Below, in pieces: positions 1 through 7,104 of a stretch of DNA of 16,827 bases (positions within the stretch are counted from its first letter, which is position 1; the number at the start of each line of letters is the position of its first letter). The position numbers and the translations under genes were made by a program. Origin of the DNA: Actinomycetes bacterium (GTDB lineage: Bacteria; Actinomycetota; Acidimicrobiia; Acidimicrobiales; RAAP-2). The stretch is from positions 1 to 16,827 of the forward strand of contig JAJXTB010000049.1 in assembly GCA_021784205.1 (NCBI GenBank), read 5' to 3'. Under the pieces are notes generated by a model that saw nothing but the letters and a program-made list of their open reading frames with translations, made no database searches and was not told the DNA's origin.

Positions 1-443
1 CGCATCTTGGGCAGACAGACCACGGCGATCATGGCCGGTGCGAGTCCGAGGCGCACCTCGGTGAAGCCGAAGGTGACCTCGCGCACCGCGACCGCGACGT
101 CGAGCACCGCGGCGAGTCCGACCCCGCCGGCCACGCAGTGACCGTCGATGCGTCCGACGAAGGGCTTGGGCGACTGACGGATTCTCGCGAGCAGGTCGAC
201 GAGTCCCACCGGGGGGCGGGTGCCGGGCGCGGCGTCGCGCTGCTCGCTGAGGTCCGCTCCGGCGCAGAAGGTTCGACCCCGGTTGGTGAGCACGACCACT
301 CGCACGAGCGGGTGGGTCTCGGCGACGTCGATCGCGTCGATCAACTCGGTGAGCATCGCGCCGCTGAGCGCGTTGCGCCTCGCTTCGTCGGCGAGCGTGA
401 TCGTGCACACCCCGCGTTCGATCGTGGTCTCGAGAAGGCTCAT
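1..443 (-). CDS. Enoyl-CoA hydratase/isomerase (crotonase) family protein, C-terminus beyond the left edge
   Basis: Crotonase-fold enzyme that most likely hydrates an enoyl-CoA made by the carboxylase encoded upstream. The visible 147 residues start MSLLETTIERGVCTITL. They show the CoA/oxyanion-hole segments RTFCAGADL (about residues 57-65) and HCVAGGVGLA (102-111), and the second catalytic region FGFTEVRLGLAP (125-136). Glu129 matches the second catalytic Glu of classical enoyl-CoA hydratase (rat Glu164). The first one (rat Glu144) is Gly109 here. That GG-x-G-L plus EVR-x-GLAPA pattern resembles, from memory, LiuC-type 3-methylglutaconyl-CoA or related hydratases. The ATG at 443 lies 2 bp after the stop of the preceding gene, so it is the fifth gene of the leftward operon. 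It is cut by the window edge; the exact substrate is inferred from context only. Confidence 0.9.
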   Translation of the reverse strand, partial: MSLLETTIERGVCTITLADEARRNALSGAMLTELIDAIDVAETHPLVRVVVLTNRGRTFCAGADLSEQRDAAPGTRPPVGLVDLLARIRQSPKPFVGRIDGHCVAGGVGLAAVLDVAVAVREVTFGFTEVRLGLAPAMIAVVCLPKM

Positions 444-445
444 GG

Positions 446-1243
446 TCACTCCTTGGGGTTCGGGCCGAGGGTCGCGCCGCCGGCGAAGGCCTGCGCGCGA
501 ATCAGCCAGTGTCGTGCGAGCGCGCCCGTTTCGAGCGCGGTGTCGTCGAGGTGGCGCCGCTGGGTCACCACGAGACAGAAGTCCTCGGCCGGTCCGCTCA
601 CCGTGTCCTCGGCGTCTTCGTCACCCCAGGTCCAGGTCTCGCCACCGGGACTGGTGAGCGCGACGCGCACGCGACCCTCGGGCACCGACTCGCCGCGCAC
701 CGCGTAGGACCAGCCCCGCGTGATCACGCCCAGGCGCGCCACGTGAACGAGACGGTCCGTCGCGACGAGGCGCGCGCCGAGGGCGTCGGCCACGTCGGTG
801 CCGTGCGCCCAGGTCTCCATCAGCCGGGCCGTGAGGAACGAGGCGGCGCTCATCGACGGCCCGTACCAGGGGACCCGCGCGGTCGGCTCGAGCGTCGCCG
901 CGGCCTCGATGAGTCGCGCCCGGTTCTCGCGCCAGCCCGCGAGCACGGCCGCCGGGCTCATCGCGCGCCAGGGGCCGAGGGTGAACTCGTCGATGTCCCC
1001 GGCGACGGCCGCGTCGGCCACGGACGTCAGGGAGGCCCGAAAGGTGTCGGGGTCGAGGATCGCCTCGGCGGCGGAGCGGTCGAAGTAGGCGAGGTGGGCG
1101 ATCTGGTCGAGCACGGTCCAGCCGGCGGCGGGGGTGTCGCGGCGCCACGCGGCGTCCTCGATCGAAGCGACCAGGTCGTCGAGGGACGACTGCTCGTCGG
1201 CGAGGTCGCGCGCCAGCGCGTCGAGGTCGGCGCGCGAGCTCAC
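446..1243 (-). CDS. TIGR03084-family metal-binding protein (DinB / maleylpyruvate isomerase N-terminal-like fold)
   Basis: Protein of 265 residues; no reaction is established for this family as far as I know. Residues 1 to about 150 look like the four-helix DinB / mycothiol-dependent maleylpyruvate isomerase N-terminal domain. His50 (in DQIAHLAYFD), Glu143 and His147 (in METWAHGTDV) fall at almost the same positions as the zinc ligands I recall for the Corynebacterium enzyme (His52, Glu144, His148). Residues about 155-260 form a second domain containing GETWTWGDEDAEDTVSG. The start is GTG at 1243, overlapping the upstream TGA as GTGA, which argues for translational coupling; no clear Shine-Dalgarno is visible. 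The frame stays open far upstream (to 2383), but that part is antisense-free shadow of the AtuA gene. Its place between the AtuA-like and hydratase genes suggests a helper role in the same CoA-ester pathway. Confidence 0.86.
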   Translation of the reverse strand: MSSRADLDALARDLADEQSSLDDLVASIEDAAWRRDTPAAGWTVLDQIAHLAYFDRSAAEAILDPDTFRASLTSVADAAVAGDIDEFTLGPWRAMSPAAVLAGWRENRARLIEAAATLEPTARVPWYGPSMSAASFLTARLMETWAHGTDVADALGARLVATDRLVHVARLGVITRGWSYAVRGESVPEGRVRVALTSPGGETWTWGDEDAEDTVSGPAEDFCLVVTQRRHLDDTALETGALARHWLIRAQAFAGGATLGPNPKE

Positions 1244-3006
1244 GACCCGACCAGGTCCACGGGGACCTCGACGAGTCGGCTGCGCAGCCACTCGCCGAGG
1301 CCCTTGGCCTGCTTGTCCAACCGACTCGACGCCGCGACGCCCTCTTCGAGCAGGTCGTGGATGAAGAAGTTGAGCGCCCAGAGGTTCGCCAGACGGTACC
1401 GGTCCACGACGAGCGCGCTCGTCTCGGGCAGCAGCTCGGCCAAGCGCTCGGTGGTGAGAAACCCGTCGAGCCAGTTCCAGACGCGCTCGTCTCGCGCGAA
1501 GACGCCGAGGTTGGCGTGGCCGCCCTTGTCGCCCGAGCGGGTCGCGACGAGGCGGCCGAGGGCGACGCGCGTCGTGGGTCCCGCAACGACGGGCGCCCCT
1601 GGGTCCACGGGCGAGGGTTGTTCGAGCGCCGCGCTCGCGGAGGGCGCTAGCGAGTCGACGACGCGCGTCTCGCCGCCGAGCATGGTCACGTACTGGGGCA
1701 CGACCGAGGCCGCGACGAGGGCCGGCCGGTAGACCCCGAAGGGGGTGGCCGCTCCCGGCGCGGTGCCGACACCGAAGTAGCCCGGGATCGTCGCGAGGGC
1801 GATCTCGACCCCGGCGTTGGCGACCGCCCGACCGACCTTCGCCTCGTCGCGGTCGCGAAGTGTCAGGTGCCACAGGGCGACGGCCTCGTCGTTGGTTTCG
1901 GGGTCCACCTTGTCGGTGCGCGACAGGCGCGTGGTGACCCGCTCGAAGTCGCCGGGCGCGTAGGGACAGGCGTCCCAGAACGCCGCCTCGACGACGCGGG
2001 CCTTCTCTTCGATGTCGAGTCCCGTGAGCGCGATGTGCAGGTCCTGGCGAAAGCCGCCCAGCTCGTTGGTGGCGACCTTCAGACTCGCGGGCGGCGCTTC
2101 GCCGCGCACCCCGTTCACGCCAACGCGATCCGGACCAACTTGCTCGAGGTGGATCGTGTCGAAGCGGGCCGTGACGTCGGGCCCGAAGTAGCGCGGACCG
2201 GCGATCTCGTAGAGCAGCTGGGAGGTGACGGTGCCGATCGAGACCTCGCCGCCCGTGCCGTCGTGTTTGCCGACCACGCACGAACCGTCCGAGGCGACCT
2301 CGACCCAGGGGAAGCCCACGTGGGTCAGGTCGTCGATCTCGGTGAAGAACGAGTAGTTGCCTCCGGTGACCTGGGCGCCGCACTCGACGAGGTGACCGGC
2401 CACGACCGCGCCGGCCAGTGCGTCGTAGTCGTCACGGGCCCATCGGTGGTGCCACGCGGCCGGGCCGCACACCACCGCCGCGTCGGTCACCCGGCCGGTG
2501 ATGACGATGTCGGCGCCCATGTCGAGTGCCTCCACGATGCCAAAGGCGCCGAGGTAGGCGTTGGCGGTGAGCAGCGACCCCGACACGAACGGCTCACCCG
2601 ACTCGAAGTGGGTGAGACCGTAGCCGCTCGCGGCGAGTTTGACGAGGCGTCCGAGCAGGTCGTCACCGTTCACGTAGGCGATGCGCGGTGCCAGACCGAG
2701 CCGGTCCGCGACGTCAGCGACCGCCTGGGCACAGTGGTCCGGGTCGAGTCCGCCGGCGTTGGCGACCACCTTGATCCCGCGGTCGAGACAGGTCCCCATG
2801 ACCTGCTCCATCTGGGTGACGAAGCTGCGCGCGTAGCCGCCGCCGGGGTGCTTGAGGCGCGTGCGCGCGAGGATGAGCATCGTCAATTCGGCGAGCCAGT
2901 CACCGGTGAGGACGTCGATCGGGCCGCCCTCGACCATCTCGCGCGCCGCCGACAGCCGATCCCCGTAGAAACCCGAGCAGTTGGCGATGCGGATCGGGTC
3001 GACCAC
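1240..3006 (-). CDS. Acyclic terpene utilization AtuA family protein (DUF1446 plus C-terminal AtuA-like domain)
   Basis: Protein of 588 residues belonging to the AtuA family, named after the first gene of the Pseudomonas citronellol/geraniol cluster; its biochemical activity is not known. The N-terminal domain (about 5-450) begins IRIANCSGFYGDR and contains VLTGDWLAELTM (32-43), ANAGGLDPDHC (82-92), ADIVITGRVTDAAVV (165-179) and a conserved ATIPGYFG (405-412). A smaller C-terminal domain (about 478-580) carries the hallmark TRSGDKGGHANLGVFAR (489-505), normally a feature of AtuA-like ferredoxin-fold domains. Some bacteria encode the two domains separately; here they are one chain joined by a proline/alanine-rich linker (455-477). 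The GTG start at 3006 is 6 bp after the alpha subunit stop, with only a weak purine-rich stretch upstream. Family assignment is firm; function is not. Confidence 0.92.
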   Translation of the reverse strand: MVDPIRIANCSGFYGDRLSAAREMVEGGPIDVLTGDWLAELTMLILARTRLKHPGGGYARSFVTQMEQVMGTCLDRGIKVVANAGGLDPDHCAQAVADVADRLGLAPRIAYVNGDDLLGRLVKLAASGYGLTHFESGEPFVSGSLLTANAYLGAFGIVEALDMGADIVITGRVTDAAVVCGPAAWHHRWARDDYDALAGAVVAGHLVECGAQVTGGNYSFFTEIDDLTHVGFPWVEVASDGSCVVGKHDGTGGEVSIGTVTSQLLYEIAGPRYFGPDVTARFDTIHLEQVGPDRVGVNGVRGEAPPASLKVATNELGGFRQDLHIALTGLDIEEKARVVEAAFWDACPYAPGDFERVTTRLSRTDKVDPETNDEAVALWHLTLRDRDEAKVGRAVANAGVEIALATIPGYFGVGTAPGAATPFGVYRPALVAASVVPQYVTMLGGETRVVDSLAPSASAALEQPSPVDPGAPVVAGPTTRVALGRLVATRSGDKGGHANLGVFARDERVWNWLDGFLTTERLAELLPETSALVVDRYRLANLWALNFFIHDLLEEGVAASSRLDKQAKGLGEWLRSRLVEVPVDLVGS

Positions 3007-3012
3007 GGCGAC

Positions 3013-4947
3013 TTAGTCTTCGGCGGGCTCGTCGGGTTCGAGGGCGAGGAGTTCGGCTCCGCCATCAACCTGCTGACCCTTGTGAACGAGGATGGCGGTG
3101 ACCACGCCGTCGGTGGGGGCGGTGATCGGGTGCTCCATCTTCATCGCCTCGAGCACGACGAGGGTCGCGCCGGCGCGAACACGCTCGCCGACGCTCACGC
3201 GAAGGTCGATCACCACGCCGGGCATCGGCGCGAGCAGTCCGCCGACGGTGTCGACCACGCCGGGCACGCGGAAGCGACTCACCGGGGCGAACTCGACGGT
3301 GCCGCGCGGCACCTGGACGTAGATGTGGTGGGCGGCGGCGGTTATCCGCGCGCGCCAGCGTCGGTCGTTGACCGCGAGGTCGATGGACGTGGGCGTCCAG
3401 GACACGACCCGGGCCGAACCCGTCGAGAGGGCCACGGTGCCGTCGCGGCGCACGTGGTAGTCGATGGCGATGGTTCGATCACCGTGACGCAGCTCCACGC
3501 GCTGGTCCGGCAGTCGTGCGTTGCGCCAGCCGCTCGGCACCGACGCGAGCACCGGGGCCTCGTGGCGGTTGCGGCCCTGGAGCCAGAGGGCGGCCGCGAC
3601 GGCGGCGTCGTGCAGCTCGTCCTCGCTGAGTTCGAGCGCGCGCGCCGGTGCGTGTCGTTCGATGAAGTCCGTCGTGGTGTCGCCCGCGAGGAAGCCGGGG
3701 TGGCGCAGGGTCGCCGCGAGGAAGTCCCGGTTCGTCGTGACCCCGCCGAGGTGAAGCCGTTCCAGGGCGCTCGCGAGTACGCCCGCGGCCTCGTCGCGCG
3801 TGGGCGCGTGGGCGATGACCTTGGCGAGCAGCGGGTCGAAGGCGACCGAGACCACCGAGCCCCGCTCGACGCCGGACTCCCAGCGCACGGTGGGTGCGTC
3901 GGCCGGTTCGAACGCCGCGAGCACGCCGGTCGCCGGTAGGAAACCGGTGACCGGGTCTTCGGCGCAGAGACGAACCTCGATGGCCCAGCCGCGGGGCGTG
4001 ACGACCGCGGGCGCGCTGAGGGTGTGACCGTCGGCGATGCGCAGCTGCTCGCGCACCAGGTCCACGCCCGTGACCATCTCGGTGACCGGGTGCTCGACCT
4101 GGAGTCGGGTGTTGACCTCGAGGAAGTAGAAGTTCCGGGTGGCGTCGTCGACGAGGAACTCGACGGTGCCGGCGGACTGATAGCCGATGGCCCGCGCGAG
4201 CGTGAGGGCGGCCTCGCCCATGGCCTCGCGCATCGCCGGGTCCACGATCGACGACGGCGACTCCTCGACGAGCTTCTGGTGGCGGCGCTGGATCGAGCAC
4301 TCGCGTTCGCCCAGGTGCACGAGGTTGCCGTGCGCGTCGCCCAGGATCTGAATCTCGACGTGGCGCGACGCGCCGACGTAGCGTTCGAGGAAGACCCGGT
4401 CGTCACCGAAGCCGCCGAGCGCCTCGCGCCGCGCGGCCGCGACGGCCTCGTCGAGTTGGTCCAGGGACGTGACCAGGCGCATGCCTTTGCCGCCACCGCC
4501 GGCCGCGGCCTTGACGAGCAGCGGGAACCCGACGGTCTCGGCGTCGGCGGGGTCCTCACTCGAGACGAGTACGGGAACCTGCAGCGACCGGGCGAGTTCC
4601 TTGGCGGCGAGCTTGTCACCCATGGCCTCGATCACGTCGGGCGGCGGCCCGACCCAGGTGAGACCGGCGGCCGCGACGGCCCGGGCGAAGTCGGCGTTCT
4701 CCGAGAGGAAGCCGTAGCCGGGGTGAATCGCGTCGGCCCCGGCCCGTTGGGCGGCCTCGATCACGCCGGCGCCGTCGAGGTAGCCCGTCGCGAGGCGGAT
4801 CGCGACGTCGGCGTCGGTGACGAAGGGCGCGCGCACGTCGGCGTCGACGTAGACCGCCACCGTGCGCAGCCCGAGGGCCCGGGCACCGCGGATCACGCGC
4901 CGCGCGATCTCGCCGCGGTTCGCGATAAGCACGCTCGTCATCGTCAT
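3013..4947 (-). CDS. Acyl-CoA carboxylase alpha subunit: biotin carboxylase plus biotin carboxyl carrier
   Basis: Carboxylates its own biotin with ATP and bicarbonate, then presents carboxybiotin to the carboxyltransferase encoded just upstream. The 644 residues run in the usual order: biotin carboxylase N-domain opening SVLIANRGEIARR (5-17), ATP-grasp domain with the glycine-rich loop AAAGGGGKGM (147-156) and the catalytic FLEVNTRLQVEHPVTE (275-290), C-domain to about 450, a middle beta domain, and a C-terminal biotinyl domain with EAMKM (600-604), Lys603 being the biotin attachment site. Length and order match MccA, AtuF and actinobacterial AccA-type subunits. The start is set by an ATGA overlap with the upstream stop and a GGAG about 10 bases before the ATG; a second ATG follows two codons later (4941). 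Acyl-CoA choice is made by the beta subunit. Confidence 0.95.
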   Translation of the reverse strand: MTMTSVLIANRGEIARRVIRGARALGLRTVAVYVDADVRAPFVTDADVAIRLATGYLDGAGVIEAAQRAGADAIHPGYGFLSENADFARAVAAAGLTWVGPPPDVIEAMGDKLAAKELARSLQVPVLVSSEDPADAETVGFPLLVKAAAGGGGKGMRLVTSLDQLDEAVAAARREALGGFGDDRVFLERYVGASRHVEIQILGDAHGNLVHLGERECSIQRRHQKLVEESPSSIVDPAMREAMGEAALTLARAIGYQSAGTVEFLVDDATRNFYFLEVNTRLQVEHPVTEMVTGVDLVREQLRIADGHTLSAPAVVTPRGWAIEVRLCAEDPVTGFLPATGVLAAFEPADAPTVRWESGVERGSVVSVAFDPLLAKVIAHAPTRDEAAGVLASALERLHLGGVTTNRDFLAATLRHPGFLAGDTTTDFIERHAPARALELSEDELHDAAVAAALWLQGRNRHEAPVLASVPSGWRNARLPDQRVELRHGDRTIAIDYHVRRDGTVALSTGSARVVSWTPTSIDLAVNDRRWRARITAAAHHIYVQVPRGTVEFAPVSRFRVPGVVDTVGGLLAPMPGVVIDLRVSVGERVRAGATLVVLEAMKMEHPITAPTDGVVTAILVHKGQQVDGGAELLALEPDEPAED

Positions 4948-6581
4948 AGTCGAAACACTCCGTAGCTCGTGGCACCTTCGACCGGCCGACTGCGCACGAC
5001 CGAGAGACACAGACCGAGCACGGTGCGCGTGTCGCGCGGGTCGATGATGCCGTCGTCGCTCACGACGCCCGTCGCGGCGAGGGCGAGCGATCCCTTTTCC
5101 TGCATCTCTTCGACCATGGCGACGATCTTGGCGTCCTCTTCTTCGTCGAACTCCTCGCCCTTGCGCTCCGCCTGGGCCCGGCGGACCTGGCTCATGACGC
5201 CGGCGATCTGCTTGGGGCCCATGACGGCGATCTTGGCGGTGGGCCACAGGAAGGTGAACCGGTTGCCAAAGGCCCGCCCCGACATCCCGTAGGTGCCCGC
5301 CCCGTAGGAGGAGCCGACGATCACGGTGAGGTGGGGCACCGTCGAGTTCGCGACGGCGTTGAGCATCTGGGAACCCTTCTTGATGATTCCCTCGGCTTCG
5401 GCCTCGCGTCCCACCATGTAGCCAGTCACGTTCTGCAAGAAGACGAGCGGGACGTCGATCTGGTTGCAGAGCTGGATGAACTGGCCCGCCTTCTCCGCGG
5501 CGTGCGGGTAGATCACGCCGTTGTTGCCGAGGATGCCGACGGGGTAGCCGTGGATCGAGGCCCAGCCGCAGATGAGCGTCGAGCCGTAGCGAGCCTTGAA
5601 CTCTTCGAATCGCGATCCGTCGACGACGCGCCCGATGATCTCGCGCACGTCGACCGGTTGACGCAGGTCGCGACTGACGATCCCGAGCAGTTCCTCGGGG
5701 TCGAGCACCGGCTCCTCGACGCGCAGCGACGGGGCGGGGCCGCGCTTTCGCCAGTTGAGGTGCGAGACGACCTCGCGGCAGAGCCTGATCGCGTCCATCT
5801 CGTCCTCGGCGAAGTAGTCACCGAGTCCGGACACCTCGGCGTGCAGACGCGCCCCCCCGAGGGTCTCGTCGTCGGTCTCCTCGCCGGTCGCCATCTTCAC
5901 CAGTGGCGGTCCCGCGAGGAAGATCTTGGACTGGTCCTTTACGACGATGTTGTAGTCCGAGAGTCCGGGCTGGTACGCCCCGCCGGCCGTGGACGAACCG
6001 AAGACGACGCTCACCGTCGGCACGCGCATCTTTGACAGCTCGATCAGGTCATAGAAGAAGCGGCCGCTCTCGGCGAAGTGGCCGGTGTTCATCTTGCCCC
6101 CGCCGCCGCTGCCCACGCGCAGGTCGGCGCCGGCCGACTCGACGAAGCTCACGTAGGGGATCTGGTTGTCGCGCGCGACTTCGAGGGCGCGCATCCACTT
6201 CTTCGCCGAGTAGATCGTGAGCGCCCCGCCGAGCACCGAGGGGTCGTTCGCCATGATCAGGCACTCGGTCCCGGCGATGACGCCGATGCCCACGACCATG
6301 CCGCCGCCCATCGCGTAGTCCGAGTCGTAACCCGCGAGGGCGGACAACTCGAGGAAGGGGCTGTCGGGATCGAGCACCGCCGCGATTCGCTCGCGCACGG
6401 GCATCTTGCCCCGGCTGCGCAACCGCGCCATCGCCTGCTCGCCGCCGCCGGCGTTGGCCTGGTCGAGGAGTTCGTCGATGACCCCGAGCTGCTCGAGCAC
6501 GTCGGCGCGATTCTGATGGAAGGCGTCGCCGACGACGTCGAGACGTGAGACCAGGGCCGGGGCTAAGAGGTGTCGCTCCAC
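4944..6581 (-). CDS. Acyl-CoA carboxylase beta subunit (carboxyltransferase), MccB/AtuC-like
   Basis: Transfers the carboxyl group from carboxybiotin to an acyl-CoA. The 545-residue protein has the two crotonase-like halves of biotin-dependent carboxyltransferases: the N-half contains ARLRSRGKMPVRERI (52-66) and the oxyanion segment SSTAGGAYQPG (196-206), followed by FLAGPPLVKMATGE (221-234). The C-half contains NNGVIYPHAAEKAGQFIQLC (353-372) and SSYGAGTYGMSGRAFGNRF (424-442), then AVMGPKQIAGVM (452-463). The single-chain length and these segments look more like methylcrotonyl-CoA or geranyl-CoA carboxylase beta than propionyl-CoA carboxylase. It is the first gene of the leftward operon. The GTG at 6581 has no Shine-Dalgarno, but a TAGTAT hexamer sits six bases before it, as expected for a leaderless mRNA. 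The substrate is not determined. Confidence 0.93.
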   Translation of the reverse strand: MERHLLAPALVSRLDVVGDAFHQNRADVLEQLGVIDELLDQANAGGGEQAMARLRSRGKMPVRERIAAVLDPDSPFLELSALAGYDSDYAMGGGMVVGIGVIAGTECLIMANDPSVLGGALTIYSAKKWMRALEVARDNQIPYVSFVESAGADLRVGSGGGGKMNTGHFAESGRFFYDLIELSKMRVPTVSVVFGSSTAGGAYQPGLSDYNIVVKDQSKIFLAGPPLVKMATGEETDDETLGGARLHAEVSGLGDYFAEDEMDAIRLCREVVSHLNWRKRGPAPSLRVEEPVLDPEELLGIVSRDLRQPVDVREIIGRVVDGSRFEEFKARYGSTLICGWASIHGYPVGILGNNGVIYPHAAEKAGQFIQLCNQIDVPLVFLQNVTGYMVGREAEAEGIIKKGSQMLNAVANSTVPHLTVIVGSSYGAGTYGMSGRAFGNRFTFLWPTAKIAVMGPKQIAGVMSQVRRAQAERKGEEFDEEEDAKIVAMVEEMQEKGSLALAATGVVSDDGIIDPRDTRTVLGLCLSVVRSRPVEGATSYGVFRL

Positions 6582-6582
6582 G

Positions 6583-6608
6583 CGCCGATACTAGGGCCGA
6601 CGCCGATA
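6583..6608. repeat. 8 bp direct repeat CGCCGATA inside the divergent promoter gap
   Basis: CGCCGATA occurs at 6583-6590 and again at 6601-6608, an 18 bp period. One copy overlaps the leftward -10 candidate and the other lies between the two divergent promoters. It may be a regulator site acting on both operons, or chance in a GC-rich gap. Confidence 0.3.
6588..6593 (-). promoter_or_regulatory. Candidate -10 element for the leftward carboxylase operon (leaderless start)
   Basis: On the minus strand the hexamer TAGTAT fits the actinobacterial -10 pattern TANNNT. Six bases (6582-6587) separate it from the GTG start at 6581, so transcription would begin at or next to the first codon. There is no Shine-Dalgarno before that GTG. 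The -35 region at about 6611-6616 reads TTCTCG, a poor match, which is common in actinobacterial promoters. Confidence 0.45.
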
Positions 6609-6627
6609 GGCGAGAATGACCGACGGG

Positions 6628-6633
6628 TAGGGT
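6628..6633 (+). promoter_or_regulatory. Candidate -10 element for rpiB-glyA (leaderless start)
   Basis: TAGGGT fits TANNNT and ends seven bases before the ATG at 6641, the spacing expected for a leaderless transcript. The same bases (AGGG followed by TGGA) could instead act as a weak Shine-Dalgarno, so the two readings compete. No good -35 match is visible 16-18 bp upstream. Confidence 0.4.
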
Positions 6634-6640
6634 GGATGTG

Positions 6641-7090
6641 ATGCGCGTCGCTCTGGGATCCGATCACGCTGGCTACGAGCTCAAGGCGCACCTCGCGGCC
6701 ACGCTGGAACAGTGGGGCTACGACGTCCTAGACCTCGGTACCGAGAACGGCGAGGACAGCGTCGACTACCCGGACTACGGCGAGGCCGTCGGGCGCGCGG
6801 TGGCCTCGGACGCGGTCGACCTCGGCGTCGCGGTCTGCGGCTCGGGCATTGGGATCTGTATCGCGGCGAACAAGGTGCCGGGCGTTCGAGCGGCCCTGGT
6901 GCACGACGTGACCACGGCGCACCTCGCGCGCGAACACAACCACGCGAACGTCCTGTGCTTCGGCGGACGCCTGATCGGACCGACCGTGGCCCAAGAAGCG
7001 CTGCGCGCCTGGCTCGACGCCGAGCCGGGTGAGGGCCGCCACGTGGGACGGATCGCGAAGTTGACGAAGCTCGACGAACGTCGGGCCTGA
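6641..7090 (+). CDS. rpiB: Ribose-5-phosphate isomerase B
   Basis: Interconverts ribulose 5-phosphate and ribose 5-phosphate in the non-oxidative pentose phosphate pathway (cytosol). The 149-residue protein is the full RpiB/LacAB length. It opens MRVALGSDHAGYELK, with Asp8 and His9 in the substrate pocket. It contains CGSGIGICIAANK (66-78), where Cys66 is the catalytic base of the E. coli type, and AREHNHANVLCFGGR (96-110) with His99. The M. tuberculosis enzyme, as I recall it, lacks that Cys, so this is the classical version. The ATG at 6641 matches the family N-terminus; in-frame GTG codons at 6632 and 6638 would add three or one residues. It is the first gene of the rightward set, 14 bp before glyA. 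Confidence 0.95.
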   Translation: MRVALGSDHAGYELKAHLAATLEQWGYDVLDLGTENGEDSVDYPDYGEAVGRAVASDAVDLGVAVCGSGIGICIAANKVPGVRAALVHDVTTAHLAREHNHANVLCFGGRLIGPTVAQEALRAWLDAEPGEGRHVGRIAKLTKLDERRA

Positions 7091-7104
7091 GAAGAGAGGC
7101 GGCC

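Noticed and set aside
446..2383. A 645-codon frame that would extend the TIGR03084 protein far upstream
   Set aside because: The extra N-terminal part is out of frame with, and fully inside, the conserved AtuA gene. The GTGA overlap at 1240-1243 and the family N-terminus define the true start.
1867..3939. A 690-codon open frame on the plus strand opposite the AtuA and biotin carboxylase genes
   Set aside because: The opposite strand encodes two recognisable protein families across the whole stretch. The translation is a Gly/Arg/Val/Asp/His-rich mix without motifs, as expected for the antisense of GC-rich codons.
3013..5247. An upstream extension of the biotin carboxylase subunit by about 100 residues
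   Set aside because: The extra residues overlap the carboxyltransferase gene and are Arg-rich shadow. The family N-terminus, a GGAG and the ATGA overlap set the start at 4947.
7091..7104. A glycine riboswitch before glyA
   Set aside because: Only 14 bp separate rpiB and glyA, far too short for an aptamer, and the flanking sequence is coding.
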